Positions 1 through 11,718 are shown, numbered from the stretch's first letter. The stretch: 64,000 nucleotides of DNA from Haematomicrobium sanguinis DSM 21259 (GCF_000688395.1 NZ_JIAG01000007.1:62001-126000), one strand, 5' to 3'. Notes: generated from the sequence alone by a model not told the origin. Program-made: numbers and translations.

Positions 1-14
1 TGCGGATCTGCCAC
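1..14 (-). CDS. possible 5' end of a gene leaving the window at the left edge
   Basis: On the minus strand a GTG at 14-12 opens a frame that leaves the window after four codons (V/M-A-D-P). It is preceded by TAGACT at 26-21, six bases upstream, which is the same -10/leaderless-start spacing seen for several well-supported genes here. The product cannot be identified. Bases 15-106, between this start and the plsC stop, show nothing else. Confidence 0.3.
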
Positions 15-106
15 TCGACAAGTCTAGTTTGCCCGCCCCGCCCAGGAGCGAGCCACGCGCCCGCTTTTGCCGAGGGCGTGATTCTGGAGCGTTTCCCCGG
101 TGCGCG

Positions 107-775
107 CTATTCGGTGCTCGGGCTCTGGTTGTAATGGTCGGCGCGCTCCTGGCCGCTCAAGGCTGCAATGGCGTCCATGATCGCATCGGTGGTTTCGCGC
201 CGGGCTGGCAGGGCATGGTCCGGGCCGAGCCGGTCAAAGTGCAGCGGCTTGCCGATATTCATGGTGAAGTGGTGCGGACGGATGAGGTTGGAACCGGCGG
301 GCTGGAGCTTATCGGTATCGACGAGGCCCACCGGGACGACGGGGGCGCCGGTGGTCAGCGCGAGCCAGGCAACGCCGGTGCGCCCCCGATAGAGCCGCCC
401 GTCCCGAGAGCGCGTCCCTTCCGGGTAGATGCCGAACGCCTCATTCGATTCGAGCACTTCCAGCGCGCTCTGCAGCGCCGCGACGCTTGCCGCGTGTTCC
501 CCGCGCTGTACCGGAATGGATCCGGTGGAGCCAAAGAACCAACGCCAAAATGCTCCCTTTACGCCCGGAGACGTGAAGTATTCGGCTTTCGCGAAGAAGG
601 CGATGCGCCGCGGCATCAGCGTTTGCACAATGATGGAGTCAAAGAAAGAGAGATGATTCGGCGCCACAATCAGCGGGCCCGTGGTCGGGACGTTTTCGAG
701 CCCGTTGACCGTGGGACGGCACAGTCCCTTGATCACTGAGCCGGTGGTGACTCGGCTTGCGTCCAGCATCTTCAT
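107..775 (-). CDS. plsC: 1-acyl-sn-glycerol-3-phosphate acyltransferase (PlsC family)
   Basis: 222 aa. Membrane-associated acyltransferase that would make phosphatidic acid from lysophosphatidic acid in phospholipid synthesis. The catalytic H(X4)D box is NHLSFFD (His41, Asp46), and the glycerolphosphate-binding block is YPEGTRSRDG (about residues 117-126). The frame is open to 877, but the extra 34 residues are Arg-rich and lie inside the HAD gene. ATG at 775 makes a 4-bp ATGA overlap with the stop of the upstream HAD gene, so I chose that start. The two genes are probably translationally coupled. The length is normal for the family; acyl-chain preference cannot be told. Confidence 0.85.
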   Translation of the reverse strand: MKMLDASRVTTGSVIKGLCRPTVNGLENVPTTGPLIVAPNHLSFFDSIIVQTLMPRRIAFFAKAEYFTSPGVKGAFWRWFFGSTGSIPVQRGEHAASVAALQSALEVLESNEAFGIYPEGTRSRDGRLYRGRTGVAWLALTTGAPVVPVGLVDTDKLQPAGSNLIRPHHFTMNIGKPLHFDRLGPDHALPARRETTDAIMDAIAALSGQERADHYNQSPSTE

Positions 776-1431
776 GCGCGGTTCACTTCCAGCAGTTTGT
801 CGCCGAGTTCTTCGGGTGTAGCGGCGATCCATTGGGCGCCCGCTGCTTCGAGTTCGCCGGGGGCGGCATACCCCCACGCGACGCCCCAGCCCGGAATGCC
901 GAGCGCTTGGGCGGCTTCGATATCGTAGCGACGGTCGCCAATCATGATGGCGCGGGAACCCGCGGGCAGGTCGGCAAGCGCGCGGCGAAGGATCGGCTCT
1001 TTACCTTCGGTTTCGGCGCCGAGGTCGCCGTACACGTTGGCGAAATAGTCGCTGAGCCCCATCGCGTCCAAGAGTGCGTGGGCCACCGGTTGCGGTTTCT
1101 GAGTTACGACGGCGAGGTGAACACCGGCATGCTCGAGGGTCGCCAAAACCTGGGGTACTTGAGCGTAGACCTCGCTCTTAAACATGCCTTCGGAGACATA
1201 TTTCTTACGGTAGCGGTCAACGATGTGCCGCGCTGTTTCGGCGTCGAGGCCATAGAGCTCCTCCAGGCGCACCGTCATGGGCGGTCCGACGAAGGTGCGC
1301 AGCGTCGCCTCGTCTGGGCGTTCTATGCCGTGCGCCGCAAGGGCGTCTGCTACACCGTCGGTGATGGCTCCTTGCGGGTCGACAAGGGTGCCGTCGAGGT
1401 CGAAGAGGGCGTAGAGCGGCGCTGGGGTCAC
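772..1431 (-). CDS. HAD-superfamily phosphatase, phosphoglycolate phosphatase-like
   Basis: 219 aa. HAD motif I is FDLDGTLVD (nucleophile Asp11, acid/base Asp13), followed by a small helical cap, motif II Thr in VVTQKP, Lys in EGKEP, and motif IV MIGDRRYD. This is the pattern of subfamily IA phosphatases (Gph/PpaX/5'-nucleotidase-like). It overlaps plsC by 4 bp and starts the two-gene operon. The substrate cannot be assigned. A possible operator dyad lies about 40 bp upstream at 1473-1492. Confidence 0.8.
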   Translation of the reverse strand: MTPAPLYALFDLDGTLVDPQGAITDGVADALAAHGIERPDEATLRTFVGPPMTVRLEELYGLDAETARHIVDRYRKKYVSEGMFKSEVYAQVPQVLATLEHAGVHLAVVTQKPQPVAHALLDAMGLSDYFANVYGDLGAETEGKEPILRRALADLPAGSRAIMIGDRRYDIEAAQALGIPGWGVAWGYAAPGELEAAGAQWIAATPEELGDKLLEVNRA

Positions 1432-1472
1432 CGAGAAAGTTTCTCACACCGAGGACGCATTTACCGAAAATT

Positions 1473-1492
1473 ATATTCCCGTAAAGGAATAT
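1473..1492. promoter_or_regulatory. 7-bp perfect dyad upstream of the HAD-plsC operon
   Basis: ATATTCC-CGTAAA-GGAATAT, perfect 7-bp arms with a 6-bp spacer, in the 83-bp gap between the uvrA stop and the HAD start. It is AT-rich in a GC-rich setting, so an operator is plausible. It is not followed by a T-run, so it is not a good terminator. Confidence 0.35.
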
Positions 1493-1514
1493 GCCGCCGG
1501 GCGGCTGCGGTGCG

Positions 1515-4399
<2,885 letters not shown>

Positions 4400-4400
<1 letters not shown>

Positions 4401-4412
4401 CTGAATACTCTA
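4400..4412 (-). promoter_or_regulatory. uvrA -10 element / leaderless start
   Basis: TAGAGT at 4412-4407, then six bases, then GTG at 4400, with no ribosome-binding site. Further upstream (4444-4462) is a perfect 7-bp inverted repeat, GCGGACA-5-TGTCCGC, without a T-run, downstream of the GntR gene. It could end the efflux-operon transcript or be an operator. Confidence 0.5.
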
Positions 4413-4499
4413 TGTCACCGCTCTCGCGTCGGCGCGAAGTTTCGCGGACAGCTTTTGTCCGCATCTCGCGGCGCGAGTTGCCGAGCAGCCGTGCGCAGC

Positions 4500-4889
4500 T
4501 CAATCCTCACGGCGAATCCGCCCCAGCGCCGCTTTGAACACCGAAATCGCTTTGGCTTCGGAGAACCCAAGCGACTGGGTGACCCGCGCATATTGCTCCG
4601 CGGCGTCGGCAATGAGCGCACGAATCTCGTTGCCCTCGGCGCTGACCACGGTGCCGCCCCGGCCGTGAGTGGCAACAACTCCGGCCTCTTCCAGTTCGCG
4701 ATAGGCGCGGGCAACCGTATTAGCCGCTAGACCGAGAGCCTTTGCCAGCTGCCGCACCGGCGGCAACTTAGTTCCCACCGGCAAACGGCCAGAACGCGCG
4801 CCCTCCAAAATGTGTAGCCGCACCTGATCGTAAAGCGGCACACTGCTTTTTTTGGAGACGGTCAACCAGGAAACGTCAGCGGTATTCAT
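4500..4889 (-). CDS. GntR-family (YtrA-type) transcriptional regulator
   Basis: 129 aa. An N-terminal winged helix-turn-helix (about residues 15-80, with LPPVRQLAKALGLAANTVAR as the recognition part) is followed by only about 45 residues. That short tail without an effector domain marks the YtrA subfamily, which usually controls ABC transporter genes next to it. It overlaps the upstream ABC gene by 4 bp and is the last gene of the efflux operon, so feedback control of the pumps is likely (inference). Confidence 0.85.
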   Translation of the reverse strand: MNTADVSWLTVSKKSSVPLYDQVRLHILEGARSGRLPVGTKLPPVRQLAKALGLAANTVARAYRELEEAGVVATHGRGGTVVSAEGNEIRALIADAAEQYARVTQSLGFSEAKAISVFKAALGRIRRED

Positions 4890-6823
4890 GGGGCGCTATC
4901 CACCTGTTCTTCGCTCTCATCAAGATCGTCGCCAGCAAATTGCGACATATACAGTTCGGCATAAAAGCCGTCCCTAGCCAAGAGTTCCTCGTGAGTCCCC
5001 TGCTCCACAATTCGGCCGTGGTTCATCACGAGGATGATATTCGCATCACGGATCGTGGAGAGCCGGTGGGCAATCACAAAACTGGTCCGTGCGGTGCGCA
5101 ATGCGGTCATGGCTTGGCGAATCATGACCTCGGTTCGAGTATCCACGCTGCTCGTCGCTTCGTCCAGCACCAGGATCTCAGGATTCGCCAACATGGCTCG
5201 CGCAATCGTCATGAGCTGCTTCTGTCCCACACTCAGGGCGCTGCCATCATCGTCCAGCACGGTGTCATAGCCTTCGGGGAGCGCACGAACAAAGTGGTCC
5301 ACGGAGGTGACCTCTGCGGCGCGCACCATGTCTTCCTCGGTGGCATCGTGGTTGCCATAGAGCAGATTCTCTCGAATCGTCCCGTTGAAGAGCCACGCAT
5401 CCTGAAGGACCATGCCGATCCGTGAGCGCACGCTGTCCCGGGTCATCTCCCGGGTATCCACTCCGTCAATCAGGATGCGCCCGGAATCGGGATCATAAAA
5501 GCGCATGAGCAGGTTCACCAGCGTGGTCTTTCCGGCGCCAGTCGGCCCCACAATTGCCACTGTTTGCCCGGGCTCGGCGTCTAGGCTGAGGTTTTCGATC
5601 AATGGCCTGTCCGGCGAATAGCTGAAATTGACGTCCTGAAACTGCACGTGTCCGCGGCGCGAGGACGGTTCGGCTCCCGGAGCGGGATCGGGGGTTTGCT
5701 CTTTCTCATCCAGCATGGCAAAGACCCGCTCGGCGCTGGCCGCTCCGGATTGGAGCAAATTTATCATTCCGCCGAGTTGCGCGAGCGGCTGGCTGAACTG
5801 CCGGGAATACATAATGAAGGCCTGTACCGCACCGATGGTCAGCGCGCCCGAGGCCACTTGAAGCGCACCAACCACGGCAACCGCCACGTAATTGAGGTTG
5901 GAGACGAATCCCATTGCCGGCATCACAATCCCGCTCATGAACTGCGCCCGCGAACTGGAGCGAAAAAGCTCCTGATTGGTGTTGTCAAAGGTCGCCACCG
6001 CTTGCTTTTGCTGCCCAAAGGCCTGCATCAACTCGTGTCCGGTGATGGTTTCTTCCACATGCCCGTTGAGCACTCCGGTGGCACCCCATTGCTTCACAAA
6101 CTCGCCCTGAGAACGTTTCGTGATCACCAGGGTGAGCAGCACCGACACCGGGATCGTCACAATTGCGATGAGCGAGAGCCAGAGCGAAATGGTCAACATC
6201 ATGCCGAGCACACCGAAGATGGTCAGCACGGACACCATGACCTGAATCAGAGTCTGGTTGAGTGTCTGCGCGAGGTTGTCCACGTCATTGGTGACCCGGG
6301 AGAGCACGTCGCCGCGCGATTCTTGCTGAAAATGCGAGAGCGGCAACCGGTTCAGCTTCGCCTCAATATCCCGGCGTAAACGCATGGCCGCGCGTTGAAT
6401 TAGCCCGGTGGTGATAAAGCCTTGGAGCCAGTTAATAGCAAAGGCCGCCAGATAAACTACGACGGCGATGCTCACCACAGCGCCCAGCTCACCAAAATCG
6501 ATGCCTTGCCCGGGCACAAAATTCATGCCGGATAGCAGGTCGGCTTGCTGATTTTCGCCTTGCGCGCGCAGTCCATCGATCACCTGATCGCGAGTCAATC
6601 CGGCGTTGTCTGGAAACTGGGCGCCAACAAATCCGCTGAAGATCACGTCGGTGGCATTGCCAAGTATTTTGGGGCCGATGACCCCGAGGAACACCCCGAT
6701 CGCGGCCAACACGCTCGCCACCAGGAGGAGTTTCTTTTCCAGCCCAAATAACCCCAGAATCCGCCTGATGGTGGGGCCGAAGTTCAGCGGCTTGGCCGGC
6801 GGCATTCCCCGTCCCATGCTCAT
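4886..6823 (-). CDS. ABC exporter half-transporter B (permease-ATPase), competent site
   Basis: 645 aa. An N-terminal six-helix type-1 exporter domain (about 25-370) is followed by a nucleotide-binding domain with Walker A GPTGAGKTT, a non-standard signature LSVGQKQ, Walker B ILVLDEATSSVD (intact catalytic Glu) and the His switch VIAHRLST. About 60 extra residues between the first two helices form an external loop. It overlaps the next ABC gene (6820-8550) by 4 bp. Together they look like a heterodimeric multidrug exporter of the LmrCD/BmrCD/TM287-288 type, in the inner membrane. Confidence 0.9.
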   Translation of the reverse strand: MSMGRGMPPAKPLNFGPTIRRILGLFGLEKKLLLVASVLAAIGVFLGVIGPKILGNATDVIFSGFVGAQFPDNAGLTRDQVIDGLRAQGENQQADLLSGMNFVPGQGIDFGELGAVVSIAVVVYLAAFAINWLQGFITTGLIQRAAMRLRRDIEAKLNRLPLSHFQQESRGDVLSRVTNDVDNLAQTLNQTLIQVMVSVLTIFGVLGMMLTISLWLSLIAIVTIPVSVLLTLVITKRSQGEFVKQWGATGVLNGHVEETITGHELMQAFGQQKQAVATFDNTNQELFRSSSRAQFMSGIVMPAMGFVSNLNYVAVAVVGALQVASGALTIGAVQAFIMYSRQFSQPLAQLGGMINLLQSGAASAERVFAMLDEKEQTPDPAPGAEPSSRRGHVQFQDVNFSYSPDRPLIENLSLDAEPGQTVAIVGPTGAGKTTLVNLLMRFYDPDSGRILIDGVDTREMTRDSVRSRIGMVLQDAWLFNGTIRENLLYGNHDATEEDMVRAAEVTSVDHFVRALPEGYDTVLDDDGSALSVGQKQLMTIARAMLANPEILVLDEATSSVDTRTEVMIRQAMTALRTARTSFVIAHRLSTIRDANIILVMNHGRIVEQGTHEELLARDGFYAELYMSQFAGDDLDESEEQVDSAP

Positions 6824-8550
6824 GCGCTTTCCTCCATCACCAATTGCGAGTCCACAATTTCCCGATATACCGGACTCGTCTCATACAGCTCGTCATGGGT
6901 TCCTTGGGCCACGAGCCTGCCTTCATCCAGCACCAGGATCCGGTCGGCGTGTCTGATCGTATTGACCCGTTGCGCCACGATCATCACGATTGCGTTCTTG
7001 GCTAGCGGAGCGAGGGCGGCGCGCAACCGCGCATCGGTGGAGAAGTCAAGCGCGGAAAAGCTGTCATCAAACAGGTAAATGTCCGCACTCGACACGAGCG
7101 CACGCGCAATCGAGAGGCGTTGGCGTTGACCGCCGGAAAAGTTCGTGCCGCCCTGGGCGACCGGAGCGTCGAGTTGCTCGGGTGACTCCCGCACAAAATC
7201 GGCGGCCTGGGCGATCTCCAGGGCATCCCACAGTTGCTCATCGGTGGCGTTTTGGTTGCCCATTCTCAAGTTTGAGGCGATGGTGCCGGAAAAGAGGAAG
7301 GCCTTTTGCGGAATGTAGCCGATGTGGGAACGCAATTGAGCCAGCGGGAGCGAATTGATGGGAATCGCGTTGATGGCAATGGCGCCATCGGTCGCGTCAA
7401 TGAGCCGCGGAATGAGCTTCAGCAAGGTGGACTTGCCGGACCCGGTAGACCCGATGATGGCGGTGGTTTCGCCGCGAACGGTACGGAAGCTCACATCCTC
7501 CAGGACCGAGGCGTCGGCGCCGGGGAAGGTGTACCCGACGTTGGCGAATTCCAGGTGCTCCACGGAGCCGGTGAGCGTCGCGTCACCGTGGTCGGGCACG
7601 CTTGAGGTGGTCTCCAATACCTCTGTGATGCGCTCGGCGGCAACCGCCGCGCGCGGAATCATCATGAATACGAACATGGCCATCATGACGGACATCAGGA
7701 TCTGCATGATGTAGGAGAGGAACGCGAGGAGGGCACCGATTTGCATGCCGCCGGAGTCCACGCGCATGCCGCCAAACCAGACCACACCGACGCTGGCCAT
7801 GTTGACGATCAACATGATGACCGGGAACATGAACACCATCCATCGGCCAGCGCTCACCTGTACCCGGGTGTAGGTGGCGTTGGCGTCGGCGAAACGTTGT
7901 TCTTCGTGATGTTCGCGGACAAAGGCGCGAATCACGCTCATGCCCATAATTTGCTCGCGCAGAATACCGTTGAGCCCGTCCAACAGTTTTTGGCTCTTGC
8001 GGAAGAGCGGCACGAGCTTTCGGACAATGAGGCCTACCGCAATGACCAGGATTGGCACGAAAACGGCCAGCAGCCAGGACAATTGCACGTCTTGCGCGAG
8101 CGCAAGAATAATACCGCCCACACACATGACCGGTGCCGCCACCAACATGTTGAAACCCATCAGGAACAGCACCTGAAATTGCTGCACATCGTTGGTGGTA
8201 CGCGTGATCAGGGACGCGGCGCTCAGATCCCCGACCTCGCGGGCCGAGAACGTGGAGATGGTCGTGAATTCCTCGCGCCGCACATCCCGGCCCACTCCCA
8301 TCGAGACCCGCGCGCTCAGGTAAATGGCGGCGATCATCGCGACAACCTGGCCCGCGGAAATCAGCAACATCCATCCGCCGACGTTCATGATGTACCCGGT
8401 ATCGGCCTTGACCACGCCCTCATCGATAATGTCCGCGTTGAGCGTGGGCAGGTAGAGGGTCGCCAGCGTCTGCACGAACTGCAGCACGATGATGGCAACT
8501 ATGGCAATCTTGTATTTTTTGCCATAGCGATAAATCAGTTTGAGGAACAT
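6820..8550 (-). CDS. ABC exporter half-transporter A (permease-ATPase), degenerate Walker B
   Basis: 576 aa, six-helix exporter domain plus ATPase domain: Walker A GSTGSGKST, canonical signature FSGGQRQRLSIARAL, and Walker B IYLFDDSFSALD. The catalytic Glu after Walker B is replaced by Asp, and the switch region reads VAQRV instead of AHR. One degenerate and one intact ATP site is the hallmark of heterodimeric exporters, and the partner is the overlapping gene downstream. It starts 18 bp after the MFS stop. The substrate is unknown; a drug or toxic compound is likely from the MarR/MFS context. Confidence 0.9.
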   Translation of the reverse strand: MFLKLIYRYGKKYKIAIVAIIVLQFVQTLATLYLPTLNADIIDEGVVKADTGYIMNVGGWMLLISAGQVVAMIAAIYLSARVSMGVGRDVRREEFTTISTFSAREVGDLSAASLITRTTNDVQQFQVLFLMGFNMLVAAPVMCVGGIILALAQDVQLSWLLAVFVPILVIAVGLIVRKLVPLFRKSQKLLDGLNGILREQIMGMSVIRAFVREHHEEQRFADANATYTRVQVSAGRWMVFMFPVIMLIVNMASVGVVWFGGMRVDSGGMQIGALLAFLSYIMQILMSVMMAMFVFMMIPRAAVAAERITEVLETTSSVPDHGDATLTGSVEHLEFANVGYTFPGADASVLEDVSFRTVRGETTAIIGSTGSGKSTLLKLIPRLIDATDGAIAINAIPINSLPLAQLRSHIGYIPQKAFLFSGTIASNLRMGNQNATDEQLWDALEIAQAADFVRESPEQLDAPVAQGGTNFSGGQRQRLSIARALVSSADIYLFDDSFSALDFSTDARLRAALAPLAKNAIVMIVAQRVNTIRHADRILVLDEGRLVAQGTHDELYETSPVYREIVDSQLVMEESA

Positions 8551-8568
8551 GGGGCCTTTTCGTCGGAT

Positions 8569-10257
8569 CTAGCGAGTGGGGGTGTGTGCCGGTGGGGGCG
8601 CGGCGTCGTCTAGCTGATCTAGATTACGCCCGTCCTCTCTTGCGGCAGAATCCTGTTCACCGGGCTCGGGCAAGCTCGCATCGGCCTCGGATACCACGGG
8701 GATCGAAGAGGTCTCCATTTTTACTGTGGTTCGCAATCGCACCTCTTTAATGGCGAGGACAATCCCGAGCGCCACCAGTGCGCTCGCGGCGCAGACGACG
8801 AAAATGAATCCGGTGGCGTCCCCGTAGGCGGCGCGCACAATCTCGCGAACGTTCTCCGGCATGGATCCCAGGTCCATTTCCGAGCCGCCCGCGTTCGGCG
8901 GCGTGGTGATGCCGATGGCCGCCAGTCCCTCCGTGGTCGAGGTGCGGACCCGGGTCGCCAAGAGGCTTCCCAGCACCGCCACGCTGATGGCCCCGCCAAA
9001 ACTGCGGAAGAACGCCACCGCACCGCTGGCGGCACCGATGTTCTTCACATCGACCGTGTTTTGCACCGCGAGCACCAGGTTTTGCAACATATTGCCGATG
9101 CCCAGTCCAATAAAGAAGATGTAGATGCCCACCTGCCAGAGCGGAGTGGAATGGTTGAGCGTGGCCGCGAGCACACTGCCAACGGTGAGAGAAATGCCGC
9201 CGAATACCAGGAAGACCTTCCACCGTCCGTAGCGGGTAATCAACTGGCCCGAGCTGATGGTGCCGATGACGTTTCCGGCAATCAGTGGTAGGAGAAGTAG
9301 CCCGGATTCGGTGGGCGTATGCCCGCGAGCCAGCTGGAAGTATTGGCCCAAGAAAGTATTCGAGGCGAACATCACGATACCGACAGCGACGGACGCAAGG
9401 ATGGCCAACGCCGTCGTACGATTTTTCACAATGTAAAGCGGCAGGATCGGTGCCTTTGCGTATTTCTCAATTGCCACGAACGCCACGATGAGGGCGAGCC
9501 CGCCGCCGACCATGGCCGCTGTTTGCCAGGACAGCCACGCGTAGTAGCCGTCTTGGCCTGCGAAGGACACCCAAATCAGGAGCAGGCAGACCCCGCTAGT
9601 GAGCGTGATGGCGCCCCACCAGTCAATGGAGACCGGTCGCGGCACGTGACGGAGCTTGAGCGTCATATGCAAGACGACGAGCGCGATGACGGCCAGCGGC
9701 ACGCAGACAAAGAACGTCCAGCGCCAGCCCAGCGGACTGTCGACAATGGCTCCGCCGATGAGCGGGCCGGTGGACATGGCAACGGCCATCGTGGCGCCGA
9801 TGTATCCGGAGTATCTGCCGCGCTCGCGGGGGGACACCATGGATCCGATGATGGCTTGAGAAAGCGCCATGAGACCGCCGACTGCGATCCCCTGAATCAC
9901 CCGGCCGGTCAACATCATCCACATTTCGGTGGCAAAACCGCACAAAACCGACCCGGAGACGAAGATGACTATGGTGAGTTGGACGAGTCGCTTCTTATTA
10001 AAGAGATCGGCAAGCTTACCCCAAATGGGTGTGCTCGCAGCGGTCGCGAGCAGCGCAGCGGTGATGACCCAGGCGAAATCGGTCTGAGACCCGCCCAGGC
10101 TCGCGATGATGACCGGTAGCGCGTTGACCACAATCGTGGTGGAGATCATGGCGGTCAGGAATCCGAGCATCAGGCCGATGATGGCGCGGGTGATCTCTCC
10201 TTGCGTCATGGCCGCGGCCGGTGGCTGGGATGCCGGTAAGGCGTTGCTGTGACTCAC
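8569..10257 (-). CDS. MFS drug:H+ antiporter, DHA2 family (14 TM)
   Basis: 562 aa, about 14 hydrophobic segments between residues 25 and 515, and a hydrophilic acidic C-terminal tail. The motif-A region GKLADLFNKKR between helices 2 and 3 and the early IQGIAVGGLMAL segment fit the EmrB/QacA group. It overlaps marR by 4 bp (ATGA) and sits 18 bp before the ABC pair, so three pump polypeptides are expressed from one promoter. The predicted role is proton-driven export of an amphipathic or aromatic compound. The specificity cannot be told. Confidence 0.9.
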   Translation of the reverse strand: MSHSNALPASQPPAAAMTQGEITRAIIGLMLGFLTAMISTTIVVNALPVIIASLGGSQTDFAWVITAALLATAASTPIWGKLADLFNKKRLVQLTIVIFVSGSVLCGFATEMWMMLTGRVIQGIAVGGLMALSQAIIGSMVSPRERGRYSGYIGATMAVAMSTGPLIGGAIVDSPLGWRWTFFVCVPLAVIALVVLHMTLKLRHVPRPVSIDWWGAITLTSGVCLLLIWVSFAGQDGYYAWLSWQTAAMVGGGLALIVAFVAIEKYAKAPILPLYIVKNRTTALAILASVAVGIVMFASNTFLGQYFQLARGHTPTESGLLLLPLIAGNVIGTISSGQLITRYGRWKVFLVFGGISLTVGSVLAATLNHSTPLWQVGIYIFFIGLGIGNMLQNLVLAVQNTVDVKNIGAASGAVAFFRSFGGAISVAVLGSLLATRVRTSTTEGLAAIGITTPPNAGGSEMDLGSMPENVREIVRAAYGDATGFIFVVCAASALVALGIVLAIKEVRLRTTVKMETSSIPVVSEADASLPEPGEQDSAAREDGRNLDQLDDAAPPPAHTPTR

Positions 10258-10742
10258 GCGTCCTTCCTTCCGGCTGCCGCAACCGCTTTCAGCGTGCCAG
10301 TGGGGGTATCCAGAGCGGCGCTGAAGTGTTCGTTCAAGGTAGTCAGGCTTGCGTTAAAGGCGTGCAGCTCGGCGGCGTTGAACTGTTGCAAGGTGGCTTT
10401 CATGCGTTCGGTGCGGCGCCGTTGGAGAGCGGTCAAGTAGGTCTCCCCTTCCGGACTCAGGCGCACGAGTGCGGCACGCCCATCTGCGGAATCCTGTTCG
10501 CGGGTGATCAGTCCCGAATTTTCCAGTTCGGCGAGCTGCCGGCTCATCGCGGAGTTGCCGACGCATAGCTGGCTCGCGAGGTCGCTGGCGCGGATTGGCC
10601 CGGAGCGCTTCAGTGCGAAGAGAACCGCTTGATGCGCCAAATTGACCGACTCGCCGGCTCGCTGGGTCAGGGTGCGCACTATGCGACTGAGTTTGAGAAC
10701 GTTGTTGACCAGTTCGGCTACGTCCTCGGCCTCGCGCGGCAT
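10254..10742 (-). CDS. MarR-family repressor of the efflux operon
   Basis: 162 aa, all-helical with a winged-helix DNA-binding core (about 40-110): LAHQAVLFALKRSGPIRASD, then LCVGNSAMSRQLAELENSGL. The start is ATG at 10742 with GGGGGAG just upstream. It is the first gene of the operon marR-MFS-ABC-ABC-gntR. Two MarR-like palindromes lie directly upstream (10799-10847), so autorepression released by a ligand of the pumps is the likely logic. Confidence 0.88.
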   Translation of the reverse strand: MPREAEDVAELVNNVLKLSRIVRTLTQRAGESVNLAHQAVLFALKRSGPIRASDLASQLCVGNSAMSRQLAELENSGLITREQDSADGRAALVRLSPEGETYLTALQRRRTERMKATLQQFNAAELHAFNASLTTLNEHFSAALDTPTGTLKAVAAAGRKDA

Positions 10743-10798
10743 CTACTCCCCCAACGTCGTGGCGGGGTTCGGCCACGGGCGGCCGGACGACCCATAAT

Positions 10799-10817
10799 TA
10801 GTTGATTTGATCAACTA
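10799..10817. promoter_or_regulatory. MarR-type operator 1
   Basis: TAGTTGATTTGATCAACTA, perfect 8-bp arms around a 3-bp centre, 57 bp upstream of the marR start. Size and symmetry are typical of MarR dimer sites. The half-site TAGTTG recurs in the second palindrome. Confidence 0.7.
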
Positions 10818-10824
10818 TAAGACG

Positions 10825-10847
10825 CTTGGTTGCCTCATGCAACTAAG
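10825..10847. promoter_or_regulatory. MarR-type operator 2
   Basis: Imperfect dyad: GTTGC-CTCAT-GCAAC core (10829-10843) with outer CTT/AAG pairs, resembling operator 1. The two sites are about 2.5 helical turns apart centre to centre, so two dimers could bind on one face. The rest of 10743-10881 shows nothing more. Confidence 0.55.
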
Positions 10848-10881
10848 TAGTATGGGCGCGGTGGTAGGCGTTGTTGCGGTG

Positions 10882-11652
10882 TTACGGTTTGAACGCGACG
10901 GCGAAAATGCGCCGGAATTCAAAAACCGTGCCGAAGTCGCGCGCCGGGTAGGCGTCTCGCAGCAATCGCGCGTATTCGGCGACAAATGCGTCAGCATCCT
11001 CGGGCGAGAGCGCATTGTACACGGGGCGTAGCGCGGTGCCGCGCACCCAGCCGAGCACCGGATCCTCGCCCTGCAGGACTTGAGAATACGTGGTTTCCCA
11101 GGCGTCGGCGATCATTCCGGCGCCCGCGAGCAGCGCGAGGTAGTCGCTGGGATCCGAGACGGTTTCGCCGCCGCGCAACACGCCGTCCAGTTTCTTTTTC
11201 CATGCGGGACTTGAGGCGAGTTCGCGCATGAGGGCGTGCGAGGGGGCCTCGAAGTTGCCGGGGACTTGGAAGGCGAGCCAACTTCCGGAGTGCATCTGGT
11301 CTGCCCAGGTGGACAGGAGTTCGCGGTGCTCGGGGATCCACTGCAACATGGCGTTGGAGATCAACACATCTGTGACCGAGGCGTCGAAGGTGGTGGCCTC
11401 TCCGACCTTGAAGTGTACGTGCGGGTAGCCTTCGATGGCATTGGCCCTCGCAATCATCTCTTCCGATGAGTCAATGCCCATAATGGCGGCCTGCGGCCAG
11501 CGCTCGGTCAGTGTGACCGTTTGGTTCCCCAGTCCGCATCCCAGATCCGTGACGATGTTCGGCGAGGCGGCGCCAATCCGAGCCACCATTTCGTGAAAGG
11601 GCCGGTCCCGAAAATCGGCGAATTGCGCATACACCTCTGGGTCCCACTTCAT
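10882..11652 (-). CDS. tam: SAM-dependent methyltransferase, trans-aconitate 2-methyltransferase-like
   Basis: 256 aa from the ATG at 11652, which has AGGAGA six bases upstream. The frame stays open to 11943, but the extra N-terminus is implausible and overlaps the divergent helicase gene. SAM-binding motif I is VTDLGCGLGNQT, with the acidic IMGIDSSEEMIARA strand end. The MKWDPEVYAQF start and the LGWVRGTALRPV block match Tam, which esterifies trans-aconitate, an aconitase inhibitor. Single gene, divergent from the helicase. Confidence 0.85.
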   Translation of the reverse strand: MKWDPEVYAQFADFRDRPFHEMVARIGAASPNIVTDLGCGLGNQTVTLTERWPQAAIMGIDSSEEMIARANAIEGYPHVHFKVGEATTFDASVTDVLISNAMLQWIPEHRELLSTWADQMHSGSWLAFQVPGNFEAPSHALMRELASSPAWKKKLDGVLRGGETVSDPSDYLALLAGAGMIADAWETTYSQVLQGEDPVLGWVRGTALRPVYNALSPEDADAFVAEYARLLRDAYPARDFGTVFEFRRIFAVAFKP

Positions 11653-11686
11653 GAATTCTCCTGTCCTCGCGAGGGGCCAACGCTCA

Positions 11687-11709
11687 TTGTCGGACCCACC
11701 CCCTAGTCT
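11687..11709 (+). promoter_or_regulatory. RecA-NDp/PafBC-type promoter of the DUF3516 helicase
   Basis: TTGTCGG at 11687-11693, ten bases, then TAGTCT at 11704-11709: exactly the TGTCRG-N10-TAnnnT layout of mycobacterial LexA-independent damage promoters. The helicase ATG is ten bases past the -10, leaving almost no 5' UTR. The opposite strand of the same -10 reads TAGACT and could serve the divergent tam gene. Confidence 0.65.
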
Positions 11710-11718
11710 AGAAGCACC

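Noticed and set aside
4401-4499. LexA (SOS) or RecA-NDp site upstream of uvrA
   Set aside because: The sequence 16 bases before the TAGAGT -10 does not contain TGTCRG, and no GAAC-4-GTTC or similar dyad is visible.
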